Below are positions 1-5,526 of a stretch of 7,174 nt of DNA, in pieces. The DNA is from RBG-16-57-9 sp964529745 (lineage in GTDB: Archaea > Thermoproteota > Bathyarchaeia > TCS64). Under the pieces are notes generated by a model, which saw nothing but the letters and a program-made list of their open reading frames with translations, did no database searches and was not told the DNA's origin. A program made the translations under genes and the position numbers. Numbering within the stretch: position 1 is the first letter of the stretch; every line of letters begins with the position of its first letter. Location of the stretch: NCBI GenBank assembly GCA_964529745.1, contig CAZGZR010000119.1, positions 1 through 7,174 on the forward strand, written 5' to 3'.

Positions 1-98
1 GTGTAGTCGTGGCGGAGGGAACCCCCGACGAGCTACGGGACCGTTTCGATGCTAAGAACTTGGAGGAGGTCTTCATGGAGGTGACCAATCACGAGTAA
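1..98 (+). CDS. ABC transporter ATP-binding protein, C-terminal end (partial)
   Basis: Only the last 31 codons are in the window; the reading frame runs from position 3 to a TAA at 96-98 and is open to the left edge. The visible tail contains LRDRFDAKNLEEVFMEVTNHE; the ending NLEEVFMEVT is the usual C-terminus of NatA/CcmA-like ATPases that energise ABC-2 type exporters (family knowledge). None of the Walker A, signature or Walker B motifs is visible because they lie upstream. The stop codon overlaps the proposed start of the permease gene, so the two are very likely one operon and one complex at the cytoplasmic face of the membrane. The transported substrate cannot be told from this fragment. 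Confidence 0.85.
   Translation, partial: VVVAEGTPDELRDRFDAKNLEEVFMEVTNHE
77..84 (+). promoter_or_regulatory. Shine-Dalgarno site for the ABC-2 permease
   Basis: GGAGGTGA is a full-length match to the anti-Shine-Dalgarno sequence and lies inside the last codons of the ATPase gene. It ends 6 nt before ACG at 91 and 3 nt before ATC at 88, whereas the first in-frame ATG (172) is 87 nt away. The site therefore argues for initiation near 88-91 rather than at 172. That an SD exists is seen directly; which codon it serves is inference. Confidence 0.75.
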
Positions 99-1404
99 GC
101 TCACCTCCATCATAATCAAGGAGATCAAGGAGCTCGTCCGGGACCCCAAGATACTCATAGGCGTCATACTGATGCCCATCCTCATCTTCCCGGTCATGGG
201 TGGCGCCATCAGGATAAGCCAGAAGTCGGTACAGAGGGCCGTCGTCGGCGCCAGCTTCGCCGTCTACACGGACGACGAGGGCTTCGTAACGAAGGCGCTG
301 CTTGATTACCTCTACAACAACAACACCGTAGTGCCCATCGAGGCAGCCAGCTTGGAAGACGCACTGAGGCAGTTCCAGGAAACGGACAGCAACGCTCTCA
401 TTTACATCCCCAGAGGCTATAACGACAACCTCACCCAGAGCATGAACGGCGAACTTAGGGTGTATGCCAACCTCAGGAAACTAAACATGGCGGAGACTCA
501 GAGCACGAACGTGGTGAGCAGCCTCATCAACATCTACAACTACTATTTCAGCCTCAGCAAGATCAGGAGGCTGCTAGATCAAACGGGGGCGGCAGGTACC
601 CCTGAGGCCATCAGGAGCCCCATAACGGTGAGTTACGCGTCGATTCTGAAGGGCACGGTGCTGGACATCCCGCCCACGAGCATCATCAACCTGGTGATGA
701 GCCAGAGCATAATGCTGCCCATCATGGTGATGATGATGGTCATGTTCGCGATACAGATGGCCGCCACCAGCATAGCGCTGGAGAAGGAGCAGAAGACCCT
801 GGAGACCCTGATGACGCTGCCCGTGAGCCGGCTCACGGTGCTTGCGGGGAAGCTCAGCGGGAGCATCGTCATCGCCATAGCCGGCTCCGTGAGCTACCTC
901 ATAGGATTCGGGTACTACATGAACTCGGCTTTCGCGTTCGTGCCGGAGGCCACCACCATGAACATCGACGAGGTTAGCGTCGGCATCACGCCCTTCGGGA
1001 TGCTCCTGGTGGGGATGGTCATCTTCGTGACTCTGGTGTCGGCTTTGGCCATGGCGCTTAGCATCGCGGTCTTCGCGGACAACGTACGCAGCGCCCAGAG
1101 CTTCACCGGGATACTCATCACCCCCATAATGATCCCCGCGATAATACTGATGTTCAGCGACGTAGAGATGCTGCCGCAGGCCGTCCAGTGGGTGCTTCTG
1201 GTGATACCGTACACCCATAGCATCATAGCAACCAAGGCCGCATTCCTAGGGGATTACTTCGTCGTCATAAGAAGCATCGCGTTCATAAGCGTCTGGACTG
1301 TCGCTGTGCTGTACGTCGCGGCCAAGATATTCAGCACGGAGCGGATAATAACGGCGCGGTTCTCCCTAGGTGACATAAGGAAGAAGATCAGGATGGGAAG
1401 GTAA
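91..1404 (+). CDS. ABC-2 type transporter permease (NatB-like), apparent non-ATG start
   Basis: Membrane subunit of an ABC exporter, partner of the ATPase whose end overlaps it by 8 nt. The start chosen is ACG at 91: the frame is closed by TGA at 82-84 and has no ATG, GTG or TTG before ATG 172. Translation from 91 gives SKLTSIIIKEIKELVRDPK and then a hydrophobic helix, the normal N-terminus of ABC-2 permeases; starting at 172 would cut the first membrane helix in half. Numbered from 91 (437 residues): helix 1 at about 18-40, a large soluble loop at about 45-200, then a methionine-rich helix at about 205-225, helices near 257-275, 301-329, 339-355 and 393-410. The segment EKEQKTLETLMTLPVSR (about 231-247), followed by GKLSG, is the conserved cytoplasmic coupling region of the NatB/YhaP type. 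The protein ends in a basic tail. Family is certain; substrate is unknown, and drugs, sodium, lipids or peptides are all possible. The start could also be ATC 88 or a base error in the assembly. Confidence 0.88.
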   Translation, partial: TSKLTSIIIKEIKELVRDPKILIGVILMPILIFPVMGGAIRISQKSVQRAVVGASFAVYTDDEGFVTKALLDYLYNNNTVVPIEAASLEDALRQFQETDSNALIYIPRGYNDNLTQSMNGELRVYANLRKLNMAETQSTNVVSSLINIYNYYFSLSKIRRLLDQTGAAGTPEAIRSPITVSYASILKGTVLDIPPTSIINLVMSQSIMLPIMVMMMVMFAIQMAATSIALEKEQKTLETLMTLPVSRLTVLAGKLSGSIVIAIAGSVSYLIGFGYYMNSAFAFVPEATTMNIDEVSVGITPFGMLLVGMVIFVTLVSALAMALSIAVFADNVRSAQSFTGILITPIMIPAIILMFSDVEMLPQAVQWVLLVIPYTHSIIATKAAFLGDYFVVIRSIAFISVWTVAVLYVAAKIFSTERIITARFSLGDIRKKIRMGR

Positions 1405-1462
1405 TCGCCGGAAGATCAGCTTTTACTTAAGACTTAAATAACATCTTTTTTTGAGGATAAAT
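1405..1462 (+). promoter_or_regulatory. Intergenic promoter/terminator between permease and 116-aa gene
   Basis: This short A/T-rich gap holds two TATA-like boxes (TTTACTTAA at 1422-1430 and CTTAAATA at 1433-1440), a run of seven T at 1446-1452 that would suit archaeal termination of the transporter operon, and GAGG at 1453-1456, six nt before ATG 1463. The downstream gene therefore probably has its own promoter. The box and T-run are seen; their roles are inferred. Confidence 0.5.
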
Positions 1463-1813
1463 ATGAAGAGTTACGTGAGGATACTCGGACCACCGCTTCT
1501 TGAAGCCATTAGGGCGCTTGACAAGATCGCCTTGAAGATGGAGGGCATCAGCGTTATGAACCCGCTGATACAGCTGGCTCCATACGACTATTTGACCACG
1601 GACGAGACTAGGATATACTTCGAATCCGTCGGCACCGTCAAACCCAGCCGATACGACTCCATCATAAGCAAGTCAGGTGAGTCCCTGGGCGAGTACGACT
1701 ACTACTTCGAGTGGTTCCAGCGGCCGAGGATGAAGGACATCCAGGTGCTGCTGGAGAAGATCGACGAGGCTCTGAAGCCCCTCGGCTGCCAGTACGCCAT
1801 AACCACGAAGTAA
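1463..1813 (+). CDS. Hypothetical protein, 116 residues, not recognised
   Basis: I do not recognise this protein. ATG 1463 is chosen over an in-frame TTG at 1451 because GAGG sits six nt before the ATG and the TTG would lie inside a T-run next to that same site. The product is soluble: no signal peptide, no membrane helix, no metal-binding cluster, one cysteine (109). It begins with ILGPPLLEAIRALDKIALKM (8-27), an amphipathic helix, has a middle part with likely strands (IYFESVG, 51-57), and an acidic-aromatic stretch EYDYYFEWFQRPRMKD (77-92) followed by a second helix (IQVLLEKIDEALKPLG, 93-108). Codon usage (AGG, ATA, GAG, AAG) matches the neighbours, and a promoter and SD support that it is a real gene. 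It lies between the transporter operon and the dehydrogenase gene, in the same direction as both but separated from each by gaps with promoter- or terminator-like sequence, so context gives no function. Confidence 0.8.
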   Translation: MKSYVRILGPPLLEAIRALDKIALKMEGISVMNPLIQLAPYDYLTTDETRIYFESVGTVKPSRYDSIISKSGESLGEYDYYFEWFQRPRMKDIQVLLEKIDEALKPLGCQYAITTK

Positions 1814-1915
1814 TCCCGCTGAAGCCCAAATTTTTACCAGTTCACCAACGATTTTGTGTTTGCTGACTGTGGGATACGCCCCAAAACCTATTCGTTCAAG
1901 AGACCATAATTAGCC
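1814..1915 (+). promoter_or_regulatory. Intergenic region upstream of the dehydrogenase gene
   Basis: The gap of about 100 nt contains a T-rich run (AAATTTTTACC, 1828-1838) that may end transcription of the 116-residue gene or serve as a distant TATA element, a second T4 run at 1852-1855, and a weak A/T-rich box AAAACCTATT at 1883-1892. The latter lies roughly 25-30 nt before ATG 1916, which lacks any SD, so a leaderless transcript is possible. All of these assignments are weak. Confidence 0.3.
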
Positions 1916-2827
1916 ATGGTGACTCCTGGGCTAGTCTGCGTCGTGGGGTCCGGGTTCCTGGGGACCCAGATAGGGGTGACCTGCGCCAGATACGGCTACA
2001 CGGTTAACATGTACGACATCTCAGAGGAGGCGCTGGCTTCCTCGTCTGAGTCTGTAGAAGGCTACGTCAACGTGTGGGTGGACAACGGTGAGGTCTCCTT
2101 AGAGGAAGGCCAATCTGTAAATCAAAGGATATCATACCATGATGGCTTGGAGGAGGCCGCCTCGGACGCCGACATCGTGATCGAGGCAGTGGTAGAGCGT
2201 CTAGATGTTAAGCGAGATGTCTTCAAGAGGCTGGACGAGGTTTGTCGCGGGGACGCCTTCATAGCCACAAACAGCTCGTCCATTAAGGTCTCGAAGATAG
2301 AGGAGGCAACGAGTAACCCCCATCGCGTCCTCAACATGCACTTCTACGGGTACCCGTGGAGGCGACGGATCGTCGAACTCATGAGGGGCACTTCCACGTC
2401 GGACGAGGTGATGGAGAAGGCGAGTGGTTTCTGCAGGAGCATCGGCCTCTACCCTTTGATGGTGCAGCGGGAGAGTACGGGCTTCATCTTCAACAGGGTT
2501 TGGCGGGCCGTCAAGAAGGAGTGCCTAAGGGTCGTGGACCAGGGCGTGGCTTCCTTCGAGGATGTGGACAGGGCGTGGATGAGCCTCTATGGGACTGAAA
2601 CGGGGCCCTTCGGGATGATGGACAGGGTGGGGCTGGACGTGGTTAGGGACATAGAGATGGTTTACTACGAGGAGTCGGGAGACCCCTCGGATGCACCTCC
2701 CGCCGTCCTTCTCAGGAAGATAGAGCGGGGGGAGCTGGGGGTGAAGACCGGCAAAGGCTTCTACAGCTACCCAGACCCCAGCTACATGGAGCCTGGGTGG
2801 CTGTACGGAGACCGAGACCGCTCATAG
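1916..2827 (+). CDS. 3-hydroxyacyl-CoA dehydrogenase family protein (NAD-dependent)
   Basis: Predicted cytosolic NAD-dependent oxidoreductase of the short 3-hydroxyacyl-CoA dehydrogenase family (303 residues, close to the about 280-300 usual for single-copy enzymes). The Rossmann domain starts at once with VVGSGFLGTQIG (9-20, GxGxxG) and has an acidic residue (D34) at the end of the second strand, as expected for NAD. Family catalytic positions are all present: Ser in NSSSI (119-123), His142 in MHFYGYP, Glu154 in IVELM, and Asn193 in GFIFNR. The C-terminal helical domain contains GPFGMMDRVGLDVV (230-243) and the typical GVKTGKGFYSYP (275-286). The segment after the catalytic His is HFYGYPWRRR rather than the family's usual HFFNPxPxM, which suggests a different substrate. 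The canonical reaction is (S)-3-hydroxyacyl-CoA to 3-ketoacyl-CoA, but gulonate- or other 3-hydroxyacid-type activity cannot be excluded. No beta-oxidation partner (thiolase, hydratase, acyl-CoA ligase) is in the window. The stop overlaps the stop of the converging GNAT gene by 6 nt. Confidence 0.9.
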   Translation: MVTPGLVCVVGSGFLGTQIGVTCARYGYTVNMYDISEEALASSSESVEGYVNVWVDNGEVSLEEGQSVNQRISYHDGLEEAASDADIVIEAVVERLDVKRDVFKRLDEVCRGDAFIATNSSSIKVSKIEEATSNPHRVLNMHFYGYPWRRRIVELMRGTSTSDEVMEKASGFCRSIGLYPLMVQRESTGFIFNRVWRAVKKECLRVVDQGVASFEDVDRAWMSLYGTETGPFGMMDRVGLDVVRDIEMVYYEESGDPSDAPPAVLLRKIERGELGVKTGKGFYSYPDPSYMEPGWLYGDRDRS

Positions 2828-3313
2828 TTGAAGAACAAGCTTTACGAGCTCCACTTTAGAGCCCTCCACCTCCTCTTCAATGGTGGCCTCGCGAGTGAAC
2901 CCGTGGCGTAGGTAGAATCTGATGGCTCTCTCGTTGAAGCTCTCCGTCTTCACAACAATTGCATCGTACCCGTCACACCTTGCCGCCTCAAGGGAGTGGT
3001 TTAACAGACTGCTGCCGACGCCTGCGCCCGTCATGCTCTCAAGTACGATGATCCCGGAGAGCTCTACGATCTCGTCGCTTACCCTCCTGTTAGATGAGAA
3101 CCCGATCACCTGTTCATTGCGTAACGCGATGAAGACCCGTGTGTCGTCCCTGTTTAGCAGGTCCGAGAGGAACGCGTTGCTGGCCAAGTGTTGCACGTTC
3201 TCCTCGGTGGCCCCCGTCCACCCATCCGCTCCGGGCCCCGCCTCTCTCCACGCTTCACGTAGGAACCCGATTAAGCGTTCAACGTCTTTCTGCTGAGCCT
3301 CTCTCACGATCAT
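2822..3313 (-). CDS. GNAT family N-acetyltransferase
   Basis: Predicted cytosolic acetyl-CoA-dependent N-acetyltransferase of 163 residues, a typical length for a single GNAT domain. It opens with IVREAQQKDVERLIGFL (2-18), the common first strand and helix of the fold. Motif A lies at about 84-110: the strand ELSGIIVLE is followed by the pyrophosphate-binding loop TGAGVGSSLL (95-104), where the usual Arg/Gln of the R/QxxGxG/A pattern is Thr. Motif B is NERAIRFYLRHGF (127-139), with the family's Asn, Tyr and final GF. ATG 3313 is chosen because GGAGTGA (complement of 3321-3327) lies 7 nt upstream. The acceptor substrate cannot be predicted; GNATs of this type modify small molecules, ribosomal proteins or protein N-termini. 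The gene is divergent from the amidase and overlaps the dehydrogenase stop tail to tail. Confidence 0.9.
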   Translation of the reverse strand: MIVREAQQKDVERLIGFLREAWREAGPGADGWTGATEENVQHLASNAFLSDLLNRDDTRVFIALRNEQVIGFSSNRRVSDEIVELSGIIVLESMTGAGVGSSLLNHSLEAARCDGYDAIVVKTESFNERAIRFYLRHGFTREATIEEEVEGSKVELVKLVLQL

Positions 3314-3375
3314 CAGTCTGTCACTCCATGATCAAGCTATTATCGTCAATCATGTAAATGAATGCCTGAGGTTAA
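3314..3375. promoter_or_regulatory. Compact divergent promoter between GNAT and amidase genes
   Basis: Only 62 nt separate two divergent start codons. For the plus strand, GCTATTATC (3336-3344) is a TATA candidate about 33 nt before ATG 3376, and GAGGT (3368-3372) is an SD with a short spacer. For the minus strand, the complement of 3352-3360 reads CATTTACAT, a TATA candidate about 40 nt before ATG 3313, and GGAGTGA (complement of 3321-3327) is a strong SD. The two core promoters overlap, so the genes may be reciprocally influenced; the SD sites are clear, the TATA calls are tentative. Confidence 0.45.
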
Positions 3376-4332
3376 ATGATTCACAGATTCAAGCCTAGGC
3401 TGTATTACCATACATATGGCCCGAATGAGCCTGCACACCGCGTGAAGCCGGGAGACACCGTCGTCGCCCCCACAGTGGACGCCGGTGGAAACGACGGAAA
3501 TGGTGAGCCTATCACCGACGAGATGAGGCAGAAGGCCCGGGGCACCTCCCTAAGCCGCTCTAACCCTTTGACGGGGCCATTCTACGTCGAGGGGGCCGAG
3601 CCTGGGGACACGCTGGTGGTGGACATCAAGAGGATCAGGCTCGACAGGGACTGGGCGTACTCGTCAATAATGCCGGGTTTCGGATCCCTCACCGAGGAGG
3701 TTCCTGGGAGGAGCCTGCTGCTGAACGACCCGCTCCCCAGCAAGAGGTACGTCTGGACCTTGGATTCAGCCGAGGGCGTTGGTACAGTTGAGCTACCGGG
3801 AAGCGATCTGGGGAAGGCTACCATACCTCTCCACCCGTTCATCGGGTCCATCGGGGTCGCGCCGCGTTACGGCAGGGTGGAGATGTCGTTGACGCCGGGG
3901 GAGTACGGGGGAAACATGGACTGCGTCGAGACCTGTGAAGGCGCGACGCTGCATCTCCCGGTGTTCGTCGATGGAGGCTACCTCGTGTTCGGGGACGTCC
4001 ACGCGGCCCAGGGAGACGGAGAGCTATGCGGAGTGGCCCTGGAGACCTCGGCTGAGATCACCCTCAAGTTGGATGTGGTTAAGGGAAAGGCCATCGACTG
4101 GCCGAGGATCATAGACGACGAGTGGATAATGACGGCTGGCAGCGGCAGGCCCCTCATGGAGGCGTACAAGATCGCCCACGTGGAGATGGTGAAGTGGCTG
4201 TGCGACGATTATGGCTTCGACAGGTGGGACGCGTTGCAGCTCCTCTCCCAGGTGGGCAGATGCAGGGTCGGAAACGTGGTTGACCCTAACTACACGGTCG
4301 TAGCCAAGTATCCAAGTAAATATCTTACATAA
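3376..4332 (+). CDS. Acetamidase/formamidase family protein
   Basis: Member of the FmdA/AmdA family (PF03069), metal-dependent cytosolic hydrolases that release ammonia from short amides such as formamide or acetamide. The 318-residue length fits the shorter archaeal and thermophile form rather than the about 400-residue bacterial and fungal formamidases. Family landmarks in order: VKPGDTVVAPTVDAGGND (23-40); NPLTGPFYVEGAEPGDTL (63-80); HPFIGSIGVAP (153-163); PGEYGGNMD (174-182); FGDVHAAQGDGELCGVALE (205-223); and a C-terminal helical part with MEAYKIAHVEMVKWL (261-275). The Asp, His and Glu residues in DAGGND, GGNMD and DVHAAQGDGE are the likely metal and catalytic ligands. Start at ATG 3376 is supported by GAGGT just upstream and by the YYHTYGPNEPAHRVKPGD beginning. 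No amide or urea transporter is adjacent. Archaeal members are mostly uncharacterised, so the true substrate is uncertain; other amides are possible. Confidence 0.93.
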   Translation: MIHRFKPRLYYHTYGPNEPAHRVKPGDTVVAPTVDAGGNDGNGEPITDEMRQKARGTSLSRSNPLTGPFYVEGAEPGDTLVVDIKRIRLDRDWAYSSIMPGFGSLTEEVPGRSLLLNDPLPSKRYVWTLDSAEGVGTVELPGSDLGKATIPLHPFIGSIGVAPRYGRVEMSLTPGEYGGNMDCVETCEGATLHLPVFVDGGYLVFGDVHAAQGDGELCGVALETSAEITLKLDVVKGKAIDWPRIIDDEWIMTAGSGRPLMEAYKIAHVEMVKWLCDDYGFDRWDALQLLSQVGRCRVGNVVDPNYTVVAKYPSKYLT

Positions 4333-4394
4333 ACAATTTTAATAAAACGTGGTTGGGATCGCCTCTACGGCGTTCCCGCTACTATGGGTCGCAG
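4333..4394. other. Convergent intergenic gap
   Basis: The amidase and zinc-ribbon genes converge here. Just after the amidase stop lies AATTTTAATAAAA, which is T-rich on the plus strand and could end transcription there. Nothing else recognisable is present. Confidence 0.3.
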
Positions 4395-4559
4395 CTAGTA
4401 CCTCTGCGGCCTGTGCTTCTTGAAGCATTCCTGGCAGTAAACTGGACGGCCTTCGGTCGGTTTGAACGGGACCTCGGCTTCCTGGCCACAGTCAGAGCAG
4501 ATGATCTTGTGCATCTCCCTGGGGCCGCGGTCGTAACTGCGCCTCTCTCGATAACCCAT
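4395..4559 (-). CDS. Small CxxC-x17-CxxC zinc-ribbon protein, 54 residues
   Basis: A complete short gene on the minus strand, ATG at 4559 and TAG at 4395-4397. The product has two cysteine pairs, CSDC (21-24) and CQEC (42-45), separated by exactly 17 residues, with VPFKPTEGRPVY between them. This matches the CxxC-x17-CxxC zinc-ribbon family (TIGR04272) found in many archaea and bacteria. An arginine-rich N-terminus (YRERRSYDRGPREMHK) and a basic tail (KKHRPQRY) suggest contact with nucleic acid or the ribosome, but no function is established that I know of. GGAGTGA (complement of 4565-4571) lies 5 nt before the ATG, giving strong support for the start. Upstream, complement AGGTTTAAATT (4636-4646) is a TATA candidate. 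An 82-codon frame on the opposite strand over the same DNA has no support and is its shadow. Confidence 0.92.
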   Translation of the reverse strand: MGYRERRSYDRGPREMHKIICSDCGQEAEVPFKPTEGRPVYCQECFKKHRPQRY

Positions 4560-4767
4560 AACTTTCACTCCTTCTACGTCGCTATACTCAGAATATGTTG
4601 ATACTCCGCGTATACACTCCCCGAGCGCGCCCTGAATTTAAACCTATGGTATTTTAGAACAACTACACATATTTCCGGCATAAAATGAGACAACTTTTAC
4701 CGCCTTCATCCCCGACCGTGAATGTGCATGTACTCAATTCTTTAAACCATGAACCGTTACTGTATCC
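4560..4767. promoter_or_regulatory. Divergent promoter region, zinc ribbon / amidotransferase
   Basis: This 208-nt gene-free stretch separates two divergent genes. On the minus side it has the SD GGAGTGA (4565-4571), and two TATA candidates for the zinc-ribbon gene: complement GGTTTAAA at 4637-4644 and complement GTATAC near 4610-4615. On the plus side it has the amidotransferase TATA box (listed separately). TTTAAACC occurs at both 4637-4644 and 4741-4748. I see no long hairpin, riboswitch or RNA gene, and no open frame worth reporting. Confidence 0.5.
4740..4747 (+). promoter_or_regulatory. TATA box for a leaderless amidotransferase mRNA
   Basis: CTTTAAAC is centred about 25 nt before ATG 4768, and the intervening sequence has no SD-like purine run. 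In archaea the start of transcription lies about 25 nt after the TATA box centre, so transcription would begin at or next to the A of the start codon. The sequence and spacing are seen; leaderless initiation is inferred. Confidence 0.6.
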
Positions 4768-5466
4768 ATGTTTAAACGGGTCCTCGTCATCCAGAACAAC
4801 GCGCCAGAGACCCTCGGCCTATACGAGACCTTCCTGCGGGAGAAGACGGAACTGACCCTCGTCCACGCCTACAAAATGAGGGAGTACGACGAGTTCCCGC
4901 CGGTCAAAGAGTTCGACGCCTTCGTGGTGGGGCCCACGCCCATCCCAGCCAACGACGCGCTGAGCCACGGCTTCCTCCGGAAGGAGTGGAAGTACCTGAG
5001 GGAGATAGTGGACTCGGGAAAACCCACGCTGGGCGTCTGCTGCGGCGGCCAGATACTGGCCAGGATCCTCGGCGGAGAAGTGAAGAAGAGCCCAACGATG
5101 GAGATAGGCATCTACGAGGCAACCCTCACAGACCAGGGCGTCTGGGACCCCCTGTTCAGGGGCTTCCCACCGGTCTTCTCCGTCTTCCACTGGCACAGCG
5201 ACATGTTCACAGTGCCCCCTGGTGGCGAGCTCCTCGCCACCGGTGACCCCTGCCCCATACAGGCTTTCTCCAAGGGCAACGTCCGGGGGGTGATATTTCA
5301 TCTGGAGATCACGGCGGAGGACGCGGAAAAGTGGGCAGCCGCCTACCCGGAGGAGCCGGCTCACATAGGTAGGACCGCGGAACAGGTTATACGGGAGTGC
5401 AGGGAGAAGGAGCCGGAGATGGCCCGCCTATCGATGAGGCTAGTTGATAACCTCCTAGCCATGTGA
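4768..5466 (+). CDS. Stand-alone class I glutamine amidotransferase-like protein
   Basis: A 232-residue GATase1 domain protein of the GMP-synthase-like type, with no synthetase domain fused or encoded next to it. The fold starts at KRVLVIQNN (3-11); FDAFVVGPTP (49-58) is the strand and oxyanion region. The triad is intact: nucleophile Cys91 in GVCCGGQ (GxCxGxQ), His178 and Glu180 in GVIFHLE. WHSD (142-145) and the last strand are also as in GuaA-type domains. A helical C-terminal tail (EDAEKWAAAYPEEPAHIG and on to the end) follows. Such proteins hydrolyse glutamine or a gamma-glutamyl compound; known stand-alone relatives include GuaA small subunits of archaea and gamma-glutamyl hydrolases such as PuuD. 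This one lacks an adjacent GuaA synthetase, so I do not call it guaA. The TATA box 25 nt upstream suggests a leaderless start at ATG 4768. The gene is 60 nt before the Ldh2 gene in the same direction. Confidence 0.88.
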   Translation: MFKRVLVIQNNAPETLGLYETFLREKTELTLVHAYKMREYDEFPPVKEFDAFVVGPTPIPANDALSHGFLRKEWKYLREIVDSGKPTLGVCCGGQILARILGGEVKKSPTMEIGIYEATLTDQGVWDPLFRGFPPVFSVFHWHSDMFTVPPGGELLATGDPCPIQAFSKGNVRGVIFHLEITAEDAEKWAAAYPEEPAHIGRTAEQVIRECREKEPEMARLSMRLVDNLLAM

Positions 5467-5526
5467 TGGTTTTCGATGTGAGTAAAGTTATTTCACTGGA
5501 GCACAGTGACTAGTTGGGAACGGTGA
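5467..5526 (+). promoter_or_regulatory. Intergenic leader of the Ldh2 gene with inverted repeat
   Basis: The 60-nt gap carries an A/T-rich box AAAGTTATTT (5484-5493) that may be a TATA element, and directly after it an exact inverted repeat, TCACTG-GAGCA-CAGTGA (5493-5509), 17 nt long and centred on 5501. GGTGA abuts the start codon but is too close to be a good SD. The repeat would sit at or just after the TATA box, a place where archaeal repressors often bind. The arms are seen directly; operator function is inference. Confidence 0.4.

Noticed and set aside
82..98. Possible programmed frameshift fusing the ATPase and permease
   Set aside because: The ATPase tail ends at the normal place for its family, the permease has a normal N-terminus just after, and no slippery sequence is present at the overlap; coupled initiation explains the layout better.
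574..1218. Long minus-strand open frame with His-rich stretch
   Set aside because: It is the mirror of the permease gene; the histidines come from the antisense of Met/Ile codons in the methionine-rich helix, and there is no SD or family match.
1451..1462. TTG 1451 as start of the 116-residue gene
   Set aside because: The TTG overlaps the T-run and the GAGG site that is correctly spaced for ATG 1463.
2346..2357. 12-bp palindrome ACGGGTACCCGT in the dehydrogenase gene
   Set aside because: One or two palindromes of this length are expected by chance in 7 kb, and it is within conserved coding sequence.
4353..4601. 82-codon plus-strand open frame
   Set aside because: It is opposite the zinc-ribbon gene, which has two CxxC pairs with exact family spacing and a good SD; the plus-strand frame has neither.
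4819..5364. 181-codon minus-strand open frame
   Set aside because: It lies wholly inside the amidotransferase gene, resembles no family and follows from the G/C bias at third positions.
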